Assembly (NCBI RefSeq): GCF_003259195.1
Contig: NZ_QJPK01000010.1
Location: forward strand, 62,001-126,000
Direction of reading: 5' to 3'
DNA from: Paracoccus sediminilitoris
GTDB lineage: Bacteria > Pseudomonadota > Alphaproteobacteria > Rhodobacterales > Rhodobacteraceae
DNA: 64,000 bases
Part shown: positions 35,780-45,052 of the stretch, piece after piece
How positions within the stretch are numbered: position 1 is the first letter of the stretch
How the letters are laid out: each line of letters begins with the position of its first letter
Notes under the pieces: generated by a model
What the model was told of the DNA's origin: nothing
Databases searched by the model: none
The model's input: the letters and a program-made list of their open reading frames with translations, nothing else
Program-made: the position numbers and the translations under genes

Positions 35780-37273
35780 TCAGTCCCACTGCGTCTGACG
35801 GTCGCGGGCCAGGTTGCCAAAGCGGGTGAACTGGCCTTCGAAGGACAGTTCGACCGTGCCGATGGGACCGTGGCGCTGCTTGCCCAGAATGACCTCGGCC
35901 TTGCCATGGACGTTTTCCATGATCTGCTGCCACTTGGCCATGGCGTCCAGATCGGCATCCGAGGGCTTTTCGCGTTCCTTGTAATATTCCTCGCGGAAAA
36001 CGAACATCACGATGTCGGCGTCCTGTTCGATCGAACCAGATTCGCGCAGATCGGACAGTTGCGGGCGTTTGTCCTCGCGGTTCTCGACCTGACGCGACAG
36101 CTGCGACAGGGCGATGACGGGGATGTTCAATTCCTTGGCGACGGCTTTCAGCCCCTGCGTGATCTCCGACACCTCGTTCACGCGGCTGTCCTTGGCGGAT
36201 GCGGCCTTCAGCAGCTGAAGATAATCGACCATCAGCACGTCCAGACCATGCGTCCGCTTCAGCTTGCGTGCGCGGGCAGCCAGCTGGTTGATGGGCAGGG
36301 CGGGCGTGTCGTCGATGAACAGCGGGCAGTTCTGCAACGCATGGGCGGCCTCGACGAAGCGGCGGAACTCGGCCTCGTCCATGTTGCCTGAACGGATGCG
36401 TTCCGAGGGCACCTCGGCGGCCTCGGACAGGATGCGGGCGGCCAGCTGTTCGGCCGACATCTCCAAGCTGAAAAAGCCCACGACCCCGCCTTCGACCGTG
36501 CCATGGGTGCCATCGGGCTTTTCGCCCATCTTGTGGGCCTTGGCGATGTTGAAGGCGATGTTGGTGGCCAGCGAGGTCTTCCCCATCGACGGGCGACCGG
36601 CCAGGATGATCAGGTCCGAATTGTTCAGCCCGCCCATCTTGCCGTCCAGATCGACCAGCCCGGTCGAGATCCCCGACAGTTTCCCGTCGCGCTGATAGGC
36701 GGCGTTTGCGACCTGAACGGCCCCGGTGACGGCCTTGAGGAAGCTTTGGAAGCCGCGTTCCGCGACGCCCTGTTCGCCCAGCTTGTAGAGCGTCTGTTCG
36801 GCGGCCTTGATCTGTTCCTCGGCCTCGTCACCGACCTCGACCATGGAGGCGCGGGCGGTGATGTCCTGGCCCAGCTGCATTAGTTCGCGCCGCAGGGCGA
36901 ATTCGCGGATCATCTGGGCGTAATCGCGCGCGGCATAGGCGCTGATCGCGGCGCTGGCCATGCGCGCCAGATAGGCGGGGCCGCCCAGCTCCTTCAGGCC
37001 CTCGTCGTTTTCCAGAAAGGCCTTGATGGTGACGGGGCTGGCCAACGCGTTCTTGCGGATGCGTTCGCCGCAGATGTCGAAGATGCGGGCATGGACGGGG
37101 TGATAGAAATGGTCGCCCTTGATGATCTGGCTGACCCGGTCGAACACGTCGTTATTGGTCAGCAGTGCGCCCAGCAGCTGCTGTTCCGCCTCGAGCGAAT
37201 AGGGGATCGATGTCTTTTCGCCCTCGTCGCTGTCCTGACCCGGGGTGATGACGCGTAGTCCGGTCATGTCCAT
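35780..37273 (-). CDS. dnaB: Replicative DNA helicase DnaB
   Basis: 497-residue hexameric helicase of the replication fork. The N-terminal DnaG-binding domain begins with YSLEAEQQLLGALL; the RecA-like motor has Walker A AGRPSMGKTS at 225-234, Walker B LDVLMVDYLQLL and RESGSIEQDADIVMF. Two DnaA-box-like 9-mers lie in the gap between it and pyrE. Relatives of this gene are often monocistronic; here no overlap exists with either neighbour. Confidence 0.97.
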   Translation of the reverse strand: MDMTGLRVITPGQDSDEGEKTSIPYSLEAEQQLLGALLTNNDVFDRVSQIIKGDHFYHPVHARIFDICGERIRKNALASPVTIKAFLENDEGLKELGGPAYLARMASAAISAYAARDYAQMIREFALRRELMQLGQDITARASMVEVGDEAEEQIKAAEQTLYKLGEQGVAERGFQSFLKAVTGAVQVANAAYQRDGKLSGISTGLVDLDGKMGGLNNSDLIILAGRPSMGKTSLATNIAFNIAKAHKMGEKPDGTHGTVEGGVVGFFSLEMSAEQLAARILSEAAEVPSERIRSGNMDEAEFRRFVEAAHALQNCPLFIDDTPALPINQLAARARKLKRTHGLDVLMVDYLQLLKAASAKDSRVNEVSEITQGLKAVAKELNIPVIALSQLSRQVENREDKRPQLSDLRESGSIEQDADIVMFVFREEYYKEREKPSDADLDAMAKWQQIMENVHGKAEVILGKQRHGPIGTVELSFEGQFTRFGNLARDRQTQWD

Positions 37274-37360
37274 GCCGCCTTCCTGATGTTCGAAGCTGCG
37301 AGTCTAACGCAAGACGGGGGCCGATGACACGACCCCCGCCAAGATTTCGGTTGATGGTTC

Positions 37361-37380
37361 TGTGGATAGCCTGTGGACAA
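37361..37380 (-). promoter_or_regulatory. Two DnaA-box-like sites upstream of dnaB
   Basis: On the minus strand TTGTCCACA (37372-37380) and CTATCCACA (37361-37369) each differ from TTATCCACA by one base and lie 11 bases apart on the same strand, about 90-105 bases before the dnaB start codon. Confidence 0.4.
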
Positions 37381-37388
37381 ACGGGTCC

Positions 37389-38060
37389 TCAGGCGTTGGC
37401 TTCCTGCCATTGACGGGGATTGGTCAGGAAGGTTTGGACCTCGGTCAGGGTGGCCTCGTCGAAGGACTGCTGTTCGCGGGCTTCGGCCAGCACGTCCCAC
37501 CAGGTGCACAGGTGATGCAGCTGCACCCCGTGATCGGCCAGCCGCTGTGTGGTTTCCGGGAAGATGCCGTAGTAGAAGATCACCGCCGTATGCGCGCAAG
37601 TCGCGCCGGTTTCGCGGATCGCATCCACGAAGGACAGCTTCGAGCCGCCGTCGGTGGTCAGATCCTCGACCAGCAGCACGCGCTGGCCTTCGGTCATCAC
37701 GCCTTCGATGCGGGCGTTGCGGCCATAGCCCTTGGGCTTCTTGCGCACATAGGTCATGGGCAGGGACAGGCGTTCGGCCACCATCGCGCCGAAGGGAATG
37801 CCCGCGGTCTCACCGCCTGCGACATTGTCGAAGGCCTCGAAGCCCGCGTCGCGCATGACGGTCGCGGCCATGAAATCCATCAGCGTGGCGCGGACGCGCG
37901 GAAAGCTGATGATGCGGCGGCAATCGACATAGGTCGGCCCCTTCAGGCCGGACGCATAGGTGAAGGGCGTTTCGGCGTTGAAATCGACGGCCTTGATTTC
38001 CAACAGCATCCGGGCGGTCAGGCGGGCGATTTCTTCGCGGGTGGGGAAGGTCAGGCTCAT
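37389..38060 (-). CDS. pyrE: Orotate phosphoribosyltransferase
   Basis: 223-residue enzyme that adds ribose-5-phosphate from PRPP to orotate in pyrimidine synthesis. The PRPP loop [17 protein letters not shown] is clear, and [16 protein letters not shown] [12 protein letters not shown] carries the flexible catalytic loop lysines. The start overlaps the stop of pyrC by 4 bases (ATGA), giving a coupled pyrC-pyrE pair that makes OMP precursors together. Confidence 0.95.
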   Translation of the reverse strand: MSLTFPTREEIARLTARMLLEIKAVDFNAETPFTYASGLKGPTYVDCRRIISFPRVRATLMDFMAATVMRDAGFEAFDNVAGGETAGIPFGAMVAERLSLPMTYVRKKPKGYGRNARIEGVMTEGQRVLLVEDLTTDGGSKLSFVDAIRETGATCAHTAVIFYYGIFPETTQRLADHGVQLHHLCTWWDVLAEAREQQSFDEATLTEVQTFLTNPRQWQEANA

Positions 38061-39100
38061 GCGGTCTCCGGGTGCCAGTAGAGGGGGAAGCCGGGGTCGA
38101 AGACGGTGACCTCTTCGTCTCCGGCGGAAATGGTGGCGGGATAGGGGGCGGGGGTGTCGCGGCGGACCAGCGTGATGCGATCATCAGACGGTGCCATGCG
38201 ATAGAAGGCCGCCCCGTTCAAGCTGGTGAAGGCCTCCAGCCGGTCCAGCGCGCCGTCGTCCTGAAAGACCTGCGCCAGGATCGACATGGTGTTCGGTGCG
38301 GTAAAGCAACCCGCGCATCCGCAGGGTTGCAGCTTGGCGCTGTCGGGATGCGGCGCGCTGTCGGTGCCCAGGAAAAAACGACCCTCGCCGCTGGTGGCGG
38401 CCTGGCGCAGCGCCAGACGGTGGCTTTCGCGCTTGGCAACTGGCAGGCAATAGTAATGCGGCCGGATGCCGCCTGCCAGAATGGCGTTGCGGTTGATGAC
38501 CAGATGGTGCGTCGTGATCGTCGCGGCCAGATTATTCCCGCCCGAACGCGCGTAATCCACCCCGTCCGAGGTGGTAATATGTTCCATCACCACCCGCAGC
38601 CCCGGCACCTTGCGGCGGATCGGGTCCAGCACGCGGTCGATGAACACCGCCTCGCGGTCGAATATGTCGATGGCGGGGTCGGTGACCTCTCCGTGGACGC
38701 AGAGGGTGATGCCGGCTTCCGCCATCGCCTCCAGCACCGGGCGGACGCGGTCCATGTCGGTCACGCCGCTGTCGGAATTTGTCGTGGCACCGGCCGGATA
38801 AAGTTTGACCGCGCGGATGATGCCGGCCTTGAAGGCCGCGACCACATCGGCAGGATCGGTCGCGTCGGTCAGATACAGCGTCATCTGCGGCTGCAGCGCC
38901 GCGCCTGCGGGCAGGGCCGCCATGATCCGGTCGCGATAGGCCGATGCCTGTGCGCCCGTCACCACCGGGGGCACCAGGTTCGGCATGATGATCGCGCGGC
39001 CAAAGCCTGCGGAATGGGGGGCCACGGCCTTCAGCATCGCGCCATCGCGCAGATGCAAGTGCCAGTCGTCGGGGCGGCGAAGCGTCAGCGTCTGTGTCAT
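38057..39100 (-). CDS. pyrC: Dihydroorotase, class II
   Basis: 347-residue zinc amidohydrolase closing carbamoyl-aspartate to dihydroorotate. The zinc motif is [10 protein letters not shown], and further metal ligands are in [14 protein letters not shown] and [10 protein letters not shown]. The start at 39100 gives the family N-terminus [14 protein letters not shown]; 12 residues of upstream frame are dropped. It is followed by pyrE with a 4-base overlap. Confidence 0.95.
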   Translation of the reverse strand: MTQTLTLRRPDDWHLHLRDGAMLKAVAPHSAGFGRAIIMPNLVPPVVTGAQASAYRDRIMAALPAGAALQPQMTLYLTDATDPADVVAAFKAGIIRAVKLYPAGATTNSDSGVTDMDRVRPVLEAMAEAGITLCVHGEVTDPAIDIFDREAVFIDRVLDPIRRKVPGLRVVMEHITTSDGVDYARSGGNNLAATITTHHLVINRNAILAGGIRPHYYCLPVAKRESHRLALRQAATSGEGRFFLGTDSAPHPDSAKLQPCGCAGCFTAPNTMSILAQVFQDDGALDRLEAFTSLNGAAFYRMAPSDDRITLVRRDTPAPYPATISAGDEEVTVFDPGFPLYWHPETA

Positions 39101-39257
39101 GGATGTGCCTTTTACATTGTCATGGCGTCTTGCCAAGCGTCAGCTGCATGTTTCTTGGAACCTTCCGCCCTTGGTCGCGGTTGCCCCTGACGATCTGAGC
39201 AGGCACCCTGGATCATCCGATCCCGCCGGTGCCGTCGCAACACGGAAAGATCCGTAT

Positions 39258-39572
39258 ATGAACATGATGATGCCCATGGTGCTGCCAGCCGCGCAAATGC
39301 GCCTTGTCACCCAGTTTTCCCGCATGGCGATCGAATCGCAGCTGATCATCGGCATGCGGATGGCCGGCATGATGGGCCTGATGCCCCAAGCTCCGGGCGA
39401 GAATTTCCGCATGATCGCCGAAAAGCAGGCCGCCGCGTCCGAGGCGATGTTCGCCGTCGCCAAGGCGGGCATGATCGGCGCCAGCCCCGAACGCATGATG
39501 TCGGCTGCGCTTCGCCCCTATGGCAAGCGCACCCGCGCCAACAGCCGCCGCCTGACCGCCAAGAAGGGCTGA
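39258..39572 (+). CDS. Small methionine-rich, phasin-like conserved protein
   Basis: 104 residues from ATG 39258, ending with basic residues (KRTRANSRRLTAKKG). Seventeen residues, about 16%, are methionine, many in a hydrophobic and amphipathic first half with MRMAGMMGLMPQAPGENFRM. I recognise it as a small protein common in Rhodobacterales, resembling phasin helices and sometimes misnamed by annotation pipelines. No enzyme motif is visible; binding to polymer granules, membrane or nucleic acid is possible. It is divergent from pyrC. Confidence 0.7.
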   Translation: MNMMMPMVLPAAQMRLVTQFSRMAIESQLIIGMRMAGMMGLMPQAPGENFRMIAEKQAAASEAMFAVAKAGMIGASPERMMSAALRPYGKRTRANSRRLTAKKG

Positions 39573-39631
39573 AGGGGAACGGTCTTCGCCCCGCATGGTT
39601 GTCTCGATGACAACGAAGCAAAGGGGGCGGG

Positions 39632-40384
39632 ATGAAGACGGCATTGATCACGGGCGGCGCGCAGGGAATCGGCAAGGGCATCGTCGCAAGGCTGCGACAG
39701 GACGGCTGGCGCGTCGCGGCGATGGATCTGGACGAAGAGGCTCTGTCCGAGCTGGCCGAGGAAGACAGCCACATCCTGACTCTGACAGCCGATGTCGGCG
39801 ACGAGGCTCAGGTCGCGTCGGCGTTTGATCAGATGCAGGAATGGCTGGACGGGCAGGGTCTGGACCTGCTGGTCTGCAACGCCGGCATCGCCGACCCTGT
39901 TTGCGGACCGATCGAGGATCTTTCGCTGAGTGACTGGCGGCGTTGGCAGGACAGCCATGTAACGGGGGCATTCCTGTGCACGCGCGCCGCCGTTCCGATG
40001 CTGCGCAAGGCGGGCGGCAGCATCGTGATGATGTCATCGACCCGCGCCCAGCAATCCGAACCGCAGACCGAGGCCTATTCCGCCGCCAAGGGGGCGCTGA
40101 CGGCCTTTACCCGGGCGCTGTCGGTCAGCCTGGGTCCCGATATTCGCGCCAATTGCATCTTGCCCGGCTGGATTGAAACTGCGCCTTGGCAAAAGCGCGC
40201 GAACCGCAAATGCCCCGAACATTCACATGCCGACATGGCGCAGCATCCTGCAGGGCGGGTGGGCAGACCTGCGGACGTGGCGGCGTTGGTTGCCTGGCTT
40301 GCCTCGGACGAAGCGGGCTTCATCACGGGGCAGGATTTCGTGGTCGATGGCGGCATGAGCGTCAAGATGATCTATGCCGAATGA
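39632..40384 (+). CDS. Short-chain dehydrogenase/reductase (SDR)
   Basis: 250-residue classical SDR. The nucleotide loop TGGAQGIGKG (8-17), NAG at 83-85 and the catalytic Ser136, Tyr149 and Lys153 (YSAAK) are intact. Asp32 at the end of the second strand favours NAD over NADP. The C-terminus has GQDFVVDGGMS, usual in the family. The substrate is not predictable. It sits 59 bases after the Met-rich protein gene on the same strand and ends in a shared terminator with gap. Confidence 0.88.
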   Translation: MKTALITGGAQGIGKGIVARLRQDGWRVAAMDLDEEALSELAEEDSHILTLTADVGDEAQVASAFDQMQEWLDGQGLDLLVCNAGIADPVCGPIEDLSLSDWRRWQDSHVTGAFLCTRAAVPMLRKAGGSIVMMSSTRAQQSEPQTEAYSAAKGALTAFTRALSVSLGPDIRANCILPGWIETAPWQKRANRKCPEHSHADMAQHPAGRVGRPADVAALVAWLASDEAGFITGQDFVVDGGMSVKMIYAE

Positions 40385-40415
40385 AAAGGGCGGCGGGATG
40401 AACCCGCCGCCCTTT
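40385..40415. terminator. Bidirectional terminator between SDR and gap
   Basis: GGGCGGCGGG (40388-40397) and CCCGCCGCCC (40403-40412) form a perfect 10-bp stem with a 5-base loop, flanked by AAAA on the left and TTT on the right, so it can stop transcription from both sides. Confidence 0.85.
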
Positions 40416-40435
40416 CGCCGTCAGATTGAGATCGT

Positions 40436-41437
40436 TCAGATCAGCTTGCCCATCGCGACCGCGGTGTCGGACATGCGGTTCGAGAAGCCCCATTCATTGT
40501 CGTACCAGGTCAGGATGCGGACCATCCGGCCTTCCATGACCTTGGTCTGATCCATGTGGAAGATCGACGAATGGGGGTCATGGTTGAAGTCGGAGGACAC
40601 CAGCGGCTCTTCGGTATAGCCCAGAACGCCCTTCAGCGGACCGTCGGCCGCGGCCTTGATGGCGGCGTTGATTTCTTCGACCGTGGTGTCGCGGCTGGCT
40701 TCGAAGGTCAGGTCGACGACGGAAACGTTCGGCGTCGGCACGCGGATGGCGACGCCGTCCAGCTTGCCCTTCAGTTCCGGCAGCACCAGGCCCACGGCCT
40801 TGGCCGCACCGGTCGAGGTGGGGATCATCGACAGCGCCGCGGCGCGGGCGCGGTACAGGTCCTTGTGCATCGTGTCCAGCGTCGGCTGGTCGCCGGTATA
40901 GCTGTGGATGGTGGTCATGAAACCGCGATCGATGCCGATCGTGTCGTTCAGGACCTTGACCACCGGGGACAGGCAGTTGGTGGTGCAGCTGGCGTTCGAG
41001 ACGACGATGTCGTCGGCGGTCAGCGTGTCGTCGTTGACGCCGAATACGATGGTCTTGTCGGCATTTTCGCCGGGTGCCGAGATCAGGACGCGCTTGGCAC
41101 CGGTCTGCAAGTGCGGCTGAACCTTTTCCTTCGAGGTGAAGATGCCGGTGCATTCCATGATGACATCGACATCGCCCCAAGGCAGTTCGGCTGGGTTGCG
41201 GATGGCGGTCACCTTGATCGGGCCGCGGCCCACGTCGATCGAGGAACCATCCACGGTGACCGTTGCCGGAAAGCGGCCATGCACGCTGTCATAGCGCAGC
41301 AGGTGGGCGTTCGTTTCGACCGGGCCCAGATCGTTGATGGCGACAACCTCGATATCGGTGCGTCCCGATTCGATGATTGCGCGCAGGACGTTGCGACCGA
41401 TACGGCCGAAGCCATTGATGGCGACCTTGACTGCCAT
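40436..41437 (-). CDS. gap: Glyceraldehyde-3-phosphate dehydrogenase
   Basis: 333-residue glycolytic and gluconeogenic enzyme. The Rossmann start is [18 protein letters not shown] and the catalytic Cys151 lies in [15 protein letters not shown], with the downstream loop typical of type I GAPDH. The frame is open for 60 more codons upstream, but ATG 41437 gives the canonical N-terminus. The next gene upstream is a 47-residue membrane peptide, 88 bases away. Confidence 0.97.
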   Translation of the reverse strand: MAVKVAINGFGRIGRNVLRAIIESGRTDIEVVAINDLGPVETNAHLLRYDSVHGRFPATVTVDGSSIDVGRGPIKVTAIRNPAELPWGDVDVIMECTGIFTSKEKVQPHLQTGAKRVLISAPGENADKTIVFGVNDDTLTADDIVVSNASCTTNCLSPVVKVLNDTIGIDRGFMTTIHSYTGDQPTLDTMHKDLYRARAAALSMIPTSTGAAKAVGLVLPELKGKLDGVAIRVPTPNVSVVDLTFEASRDTTVEEINAAIKAAADGPLKGVLGYTEEPLVSSDFNHDPHSSIFHMDQTKVMEGRMVRILTWYDNEWGFSNRMSDTAVAMGKLI

Positions 41438-41525
41438 GGGTACCCCTCTTGAGCAGGTGACGGTTGCACATCCTCTAACGTGACGGCAACCCTGATGCAA
41501 ACGCGACAATGGCGCAGATGACGAC

Positions 41526-41669
41526 CTAGCGCCAGAAGGCGCAATATTCGATGAACCGATCCATCGTCTTGCCGACGAACAGCGGCAGATCCCCCCCCAG
41601 CCAGACTTGATCGACAAGAAAGGCGGCGGCGATCAGCAGCAGCAGGGCGATTGCGATTTGGTTGGTCAT
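41526..41669 (-). CDS. 47-residue single-span membrane peptide
   Basis: A small gene with a good GGAGG ribosome site before ATG 41669. The peptide is one hydrophobic helix ([20 protein letters not shown]) followed by a short soluble tail ending in FIEYCAFWR. It resembles short proteins found next to gap in Rhodobacterales, but I cannot name a family. Position between fliG and gap on the same strand suggests co-transcription with gap. Confidence 0.6.
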   Translation of the reverse strand: MTNQIAIALLLLIAAAFLVDQVWLGGDLPLFVGKTMDRFIEYCAFWR

Positions 41670-41734
41670 CTGCGCCTCCGATCGGTGGTTTATCACGCGG
41701 CGCGCCTTCGGGGGCAAGACGCTTTCACGCGGTC

Positions 41735-42745
41735 CTATTCATCGTCCTGCGGCATGCGCAGCGTGATCTGGCCCTCCTCCTGCAGGCGGCGGATCGTGGC
41801 GACGACCTCGGTCTTGGCGTCTTCGACATCCTTGGCACGGGGCCTGCCAAGCGCCTCGCGTTCCTCGCGCAGGCCGTCGGCCATGCGTTGCGACAGGTTA
41901 GACAGGATGAATTCCGCCGCCGCCTGATCGGCGGGCTCGGTCGCCGCCAGTGCCCGGATCAGGGCCGCCTGATCGACATCGCGCACGATGCGCGGCACCT
42001 CGCGCGGCTCGACGCGGGTGGGGATATGGCCAAAGATGAAGATCGCCTTGCGCACCCCTTCGGCAAAGCCCGTGTCGCGTTCCTCCAGCACCTGCAGCAC
42101 GTCATCGCGCAGATCGGCGGTGGCAAAGTTCAGGATGGCGCCCATGCGGTCGGCGGCAGGCGTGGCAATGGCGGGTTTGGGCAGGGCATCGGCGGCTTGC
42201 AGCAGCACTAGCCCCACGCGTTTCAACGCATCAGGCGTGACCGCGGCCGTCATCGACATCGCTTGGGCCACCGACCGCGCCCGGTCCCGCGACAGTGCCA
42301 GAAAGGTGGCCGAGGCCGCCTCGACCGGCAGCTTGGACATCATCAGGGCAACCAGTTCGACCGATTCCGCCTGGGCCAGCTTGATCAGCACGTCATTGGG
42401 CAGCGCGCAGATGCGCCCCCACGGGTCACCCCGCCCCGAAATGGCATCCGCCTGCCGCACCCGGTCGCTGCTGGCATCCGAAATGCGCGCCCCCAGCATC
42501 GCCAGCGTGCCGTCCATGTCGCCCGGAAAGGTGACGCCCACCGATTCAAGCCGGTCGCAGAATTCGGTGATCACGGCATCGCGCGTCTGCCGGTCGATCA
42601 GCTGCATCCCGGCCATTTCCTGCGCCAGAAGCGTCTGCGCGTCGCTGTTCAGCCGGTCCAGTCCCGCGACCTGATCGTCGTCCAGCAGAAGGCGCACGAT
42701 GACCGCCGCCTTCTGCCTTTGGCTAAGCCCGATCTGCGTTGTCAT
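41735..42745 (-). CDS. fliG: Flagellar motor switch protein FliG homologue, isolated
   Basis: 336 residues from ATG 42745. The whole FliG length is present: N-domain (LSQRQKAAVIVRLLLDDD), the middle domain and the C-terminal motor domain. The torque helix region reads REVPRIVRDVDQAALIRALA, keeping the alternating charged residues, and NLSQRMADGLREEREALGRP plus IRRLQEEGQI are typical. FliG is the rotor protein on which MotA pushes. No other flagellar gene lies in the window, so this is either a stray member of a dispersed flagellar set or repurposed. Confidence 0.85.
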   Translation of the reverse strand: MTTQIGLSQRQKAAVIVRLLLDDDQVAGLDRLNSDAQTLLAQEMAGMQLIDRQTRDAVITEFCDRLESVGVTFPGDMDGTLAMLGARISDASSDRVRQADAISGRGDPWGRICALPNDVLIKLAQAESVELVALMMSKLPVEAASATFLALSRDRARSVAQAMSMTAAVTPDALKRVGLVLLQAADALPKPAIATPAADRMGAILNFATADLRDDVLQVLEERDTGFAEGVRKAIFIFGHIPTRVEPREVPRIVRDVDQAALIRALAATEPADQAAAEFILSNLSQRMADGLREEREALGRPRAKDVEDAKTEVVATIRRLQEEGQITLRMPQDDE

Positions 42746-42824
42746 CACTGCCCCCACGGTGGTCATCATCCTGACCGCCACATTGGCAGAACAACCCTAA
42801 CGCAAGGTTATCAGGCGGGCGCTT

Positions 42825-44138
42825 TTACAGGGGCGCCTGTTCGAAAACCCGCTTGAAGATCGTGTCGACATGCTTGGTGTGATAGCCAAGGTCGAACTTC
42901 TCCTCGATCTGGGCGGGCGACAGGGCGGCGGTAACGTCGGCATCACCCAGCAGCTCGGTCTTGAAGTCGGCGCCTTTTTCCCAGACTTTCATGGCGTTGC
43001 GCTGAACCAGGCGATAGCTGTCCTCGCGGCTGACACCGGCCTGCGTCAGGGCCAGCAGCACCCGCTGCGACATGACCAGCCCCTTGAACTGGTTCATGTT
43101 GCGCAGCATGTTTTCGGGATAGATGACCAGCTTGTCGACGACGCCCGCCAGGCGGTTCAGCGCGAAATCCAGCGTGATGGTCGCATCGGGGGCGATGCCG
43201 CGCTCGACCGAGGAATGGCTAATGTCGCGTTCATGCCATAGCGCCACGTTCTCCATCGCAGGGATGACGGCCATGCGGACCAGGCGCGCCAGACCGGTCA
43301 GGTTTTCCGTCAGGACCGGGTTGCGCTTGTGGGGCATCGCGGACGATCCCTTCTGGCCGGCGCTGAAGAACTCCTCGGCTTCCAGAACCTCGGTCCGCTG
43401 CATGTGGCGGATCTCGATGGCGACGTTCTCGATGCTGCTGGCGATGACGCCCAGCACGGCAAAGAACATCGCGTGGCGGTCGCGCGGAATGACCTGGGTG
43501 CTGATGGGTTCGGGGCGCAGGCCCAGTTTCGCGCAGACATGCTCCTCGACCGCGGGGTCGATATTGGCGAAGGTGCCGACGGCGCCGCTGATCGCGCCGG
43601 TGGCGATTTCGTCGCGCGCGGCCAGCAGGCGGGCGCGACCGCGGGCCATTTCGGCATAGAACCGCGCGAAGGTCAGGCCCATCGTGGTCGGTTCGGCGTG
43701 GATGCCATGGCTGCGGCCGATGCGGACCGTGTCCTTATGTTCATAGGCGCGGCGCTTCAGCGCCTCCAGCAGCTTGTCCATGTCGGCCAGCAGGATATCG
43801 GCGGCGCGCACCAGCTGGACGTTCAGCGTCGTGTCCAGCACGTCGCTGCTGGTCATGCCCTGGTGCACGAAACGCGCCTGATCGCTGCCCACATGTTCGG
43901 CCAGATGGGTCAGGAAGGCAATGACGTCATGCTTGGTGACGGCTTCAATCTCATCGATGCGAGCGACGTCGAATTCGACATCCTTGGCCTTCCAGACCGC
44001 ATCCGCGTTTTCGCGCGGGATCACGCCCAGATCGGCCTGAGCATCGCAGGCATGGGCTTCGATCTCGTACCAGATGCGGAACTTGGTTTCGGGGGACCAG
44101 ATGGCGACCATTTCGGGGCGGGAATAACGGGGGATCAT
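42825..44138 (-). CDS. purB: Adenylosuccinate lyase
   Basis: 437-residue fumarase/aspartase superfamily enzyme that acts twice in purine synthesis (SAICAR and adenylosuccinate cleavage). The start ATG 44138 with AGGAG gives MIPRYSRPEMVAIWSPE. The signature loop SSAMPHKRNPVLTENLTG and the catalytic HGMTSSD- and SHGIHAEPT-like segments are intact. It is followed by fliG on the same strand after 79 bases. Confidence 0.96.
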   Translation of the reverse strand: MIPRYSRPEMVAIWSPETKFRIWYEIEAHACDAQADLGVIPRENADAVWKAKDVEFDVARIDEIEAVTKHDVIAFLTHLAEHVGSDQARFVHQGMTSSDVLDTTLNVQLVRAADILLADMDKLLEALKRRAYEHKDTVRIGRSHGIHAEPTTMGLTFARFYAEMARGRARLLAARDEIATGAISGAVGTFANIDPAVEEHVCAKLGLRPEPISTQVIPRDRHAMFFAVLGVIASSIENVAIEIRHMQRTEVLEAEEFFSAGQKGSSAMPHKRNPVLTENLTGLARLVRMAVIPAMENVALWHERDISHSSVERGIAPDATITLDFALNRLAGVVDKLVIYPENMLRNMNQFKGLVMSQRVLLALTQAGVSREDSYRLVQRNAMKVWEKGADFKTELLGDADVTAALSPAQIEEKFDLGYHTKHVDTIFKRVFEQAPL

Positions 44139-44161
44139 GGGGGCTCCTTTCGGTTGTCGTG

Positions 44162-44190
44162 GGCATAGCCCCGACGTGCCGCAGGGGCAA
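44162..44190 (-). promoter_or_regulatory. Candidate purB promoter
   Basis: On the minus strand TTGCCC (44185-44190) and TATGCC (44162-44167) are spaced by 17 bases, ending about 24 bases before the purB start codon. Confidence 0.4.
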
Positions 44191-44282
44191 GTTTTCATCA
44201 CGCCCGCGTGCATTCGCGCGGAACATTCCGCCCCGATGGCGGGTTCGGTCCACAAGAACCGACATTCAAGACGAGGTACGCC

Positions 44283-45038
44283 ATGCGCCGCCCCCACGAC
44301 CCCCATCCCGAGTTGACCGAAGCCGATCAAACCAGCCAGACACGCTTTGGCCCCCGCCCCGTTCCCGAAGGCCACAAGACGGGCAGCCCCTATCCCCACC
44401 GCCCGATGCGGTCCACCAAGGTGCCGCCTTCGGGACGTGTGTCGCCCGACGGGCGCCAGGCGTGGCCCGAACCCTCGCTGACCGCCAAGATCATCGTCTG
44501 GGGCGGCATGGCCTTAGGTGTGGCCGGGATCACGGCAGCAACCTCGATCGCGGCGCGTAAGCTGGTCGCCAGCGAACGCCCCGAACCGCCGCGTCTGACA
44601 GGTTCCGCCCCCGTCGCCCCCCGCTTTGCCCAGCTGGAGGAAGACGACCGCGAGGCCATGCGCCGTCGCGTCCGTGCCCAGGCCCGCGACGATGCAGCCC
44701 ACAAGGCGCGTCTGCGGTCCAAGGCAGGGCAGGGCCGCGACCGGGGCAATTTCGCCAAGGACCTGACGCGCACCGCGACCGAACTGACCGATGGCCTGAA
44801 TGGCGTCGCCCAATCGCTGGTCACGGCCTTTGACAGCTTCCGCGGCGTGTCCCGTCAGGCCACCACGATCGTGGCCGATTTCGTGGCTGCCGCCGATCAG
44901 CTGAAATCCATGGTGAATGGCGCACCGGGCCCGGCACCTGCTCCGCGCAGCGCGCCCGCAGAACGCGAGGCCGCCGCCCCGCAGGCACCTTCGGATCGTG
45001 CGCAGTCTGTGGATGAACACCGCATCAACCGGTTGTAA
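44283..45038 (+). CDS. Single-span membrane protein with basic coiled tail, unknown function
   Basis: 251 residues from ATG 44283. A Pro/His/Arg-rich N-terminus (1-70) precedes one hydrophobic helix (about 73-93, IIVWGGMALGVAGITAATSI), then a charged helical region (QLEEDDREAMRRRVRAQARD) and an amphipathic helix near 175-220. It ends in an Ala/Pro-rich tail. I recognise no domain. The gene runs 14 bases ahead of the YihY gene on the same strand, suggesting an envelope function with it. Confidence 0.65.
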   Translation: MRRPHDPHPELTEADQTSQTRFGPRPVPEGHKTGSPYPHRPMRSTKVPPSGRVSPDGRQAWPEPSLTAKIIVWGGMALGVAGITAATSIAARKLVASERPEPPRLTGSAPVAPRFAQLEEDDREAMRRRVRAQARDDAAHKARLRSKAGQGRDRGNFAKDLTRTATELTDGLNGVAQSLVTAFDSFRGVSRQATTIVADFVAAADQLKSMVNGAPGPAPAPRSAPAEREAAAPQAPSDRAQSVDEHRINRL

Positions 45039-45052
45039 GGCTGGCGCAAAGC

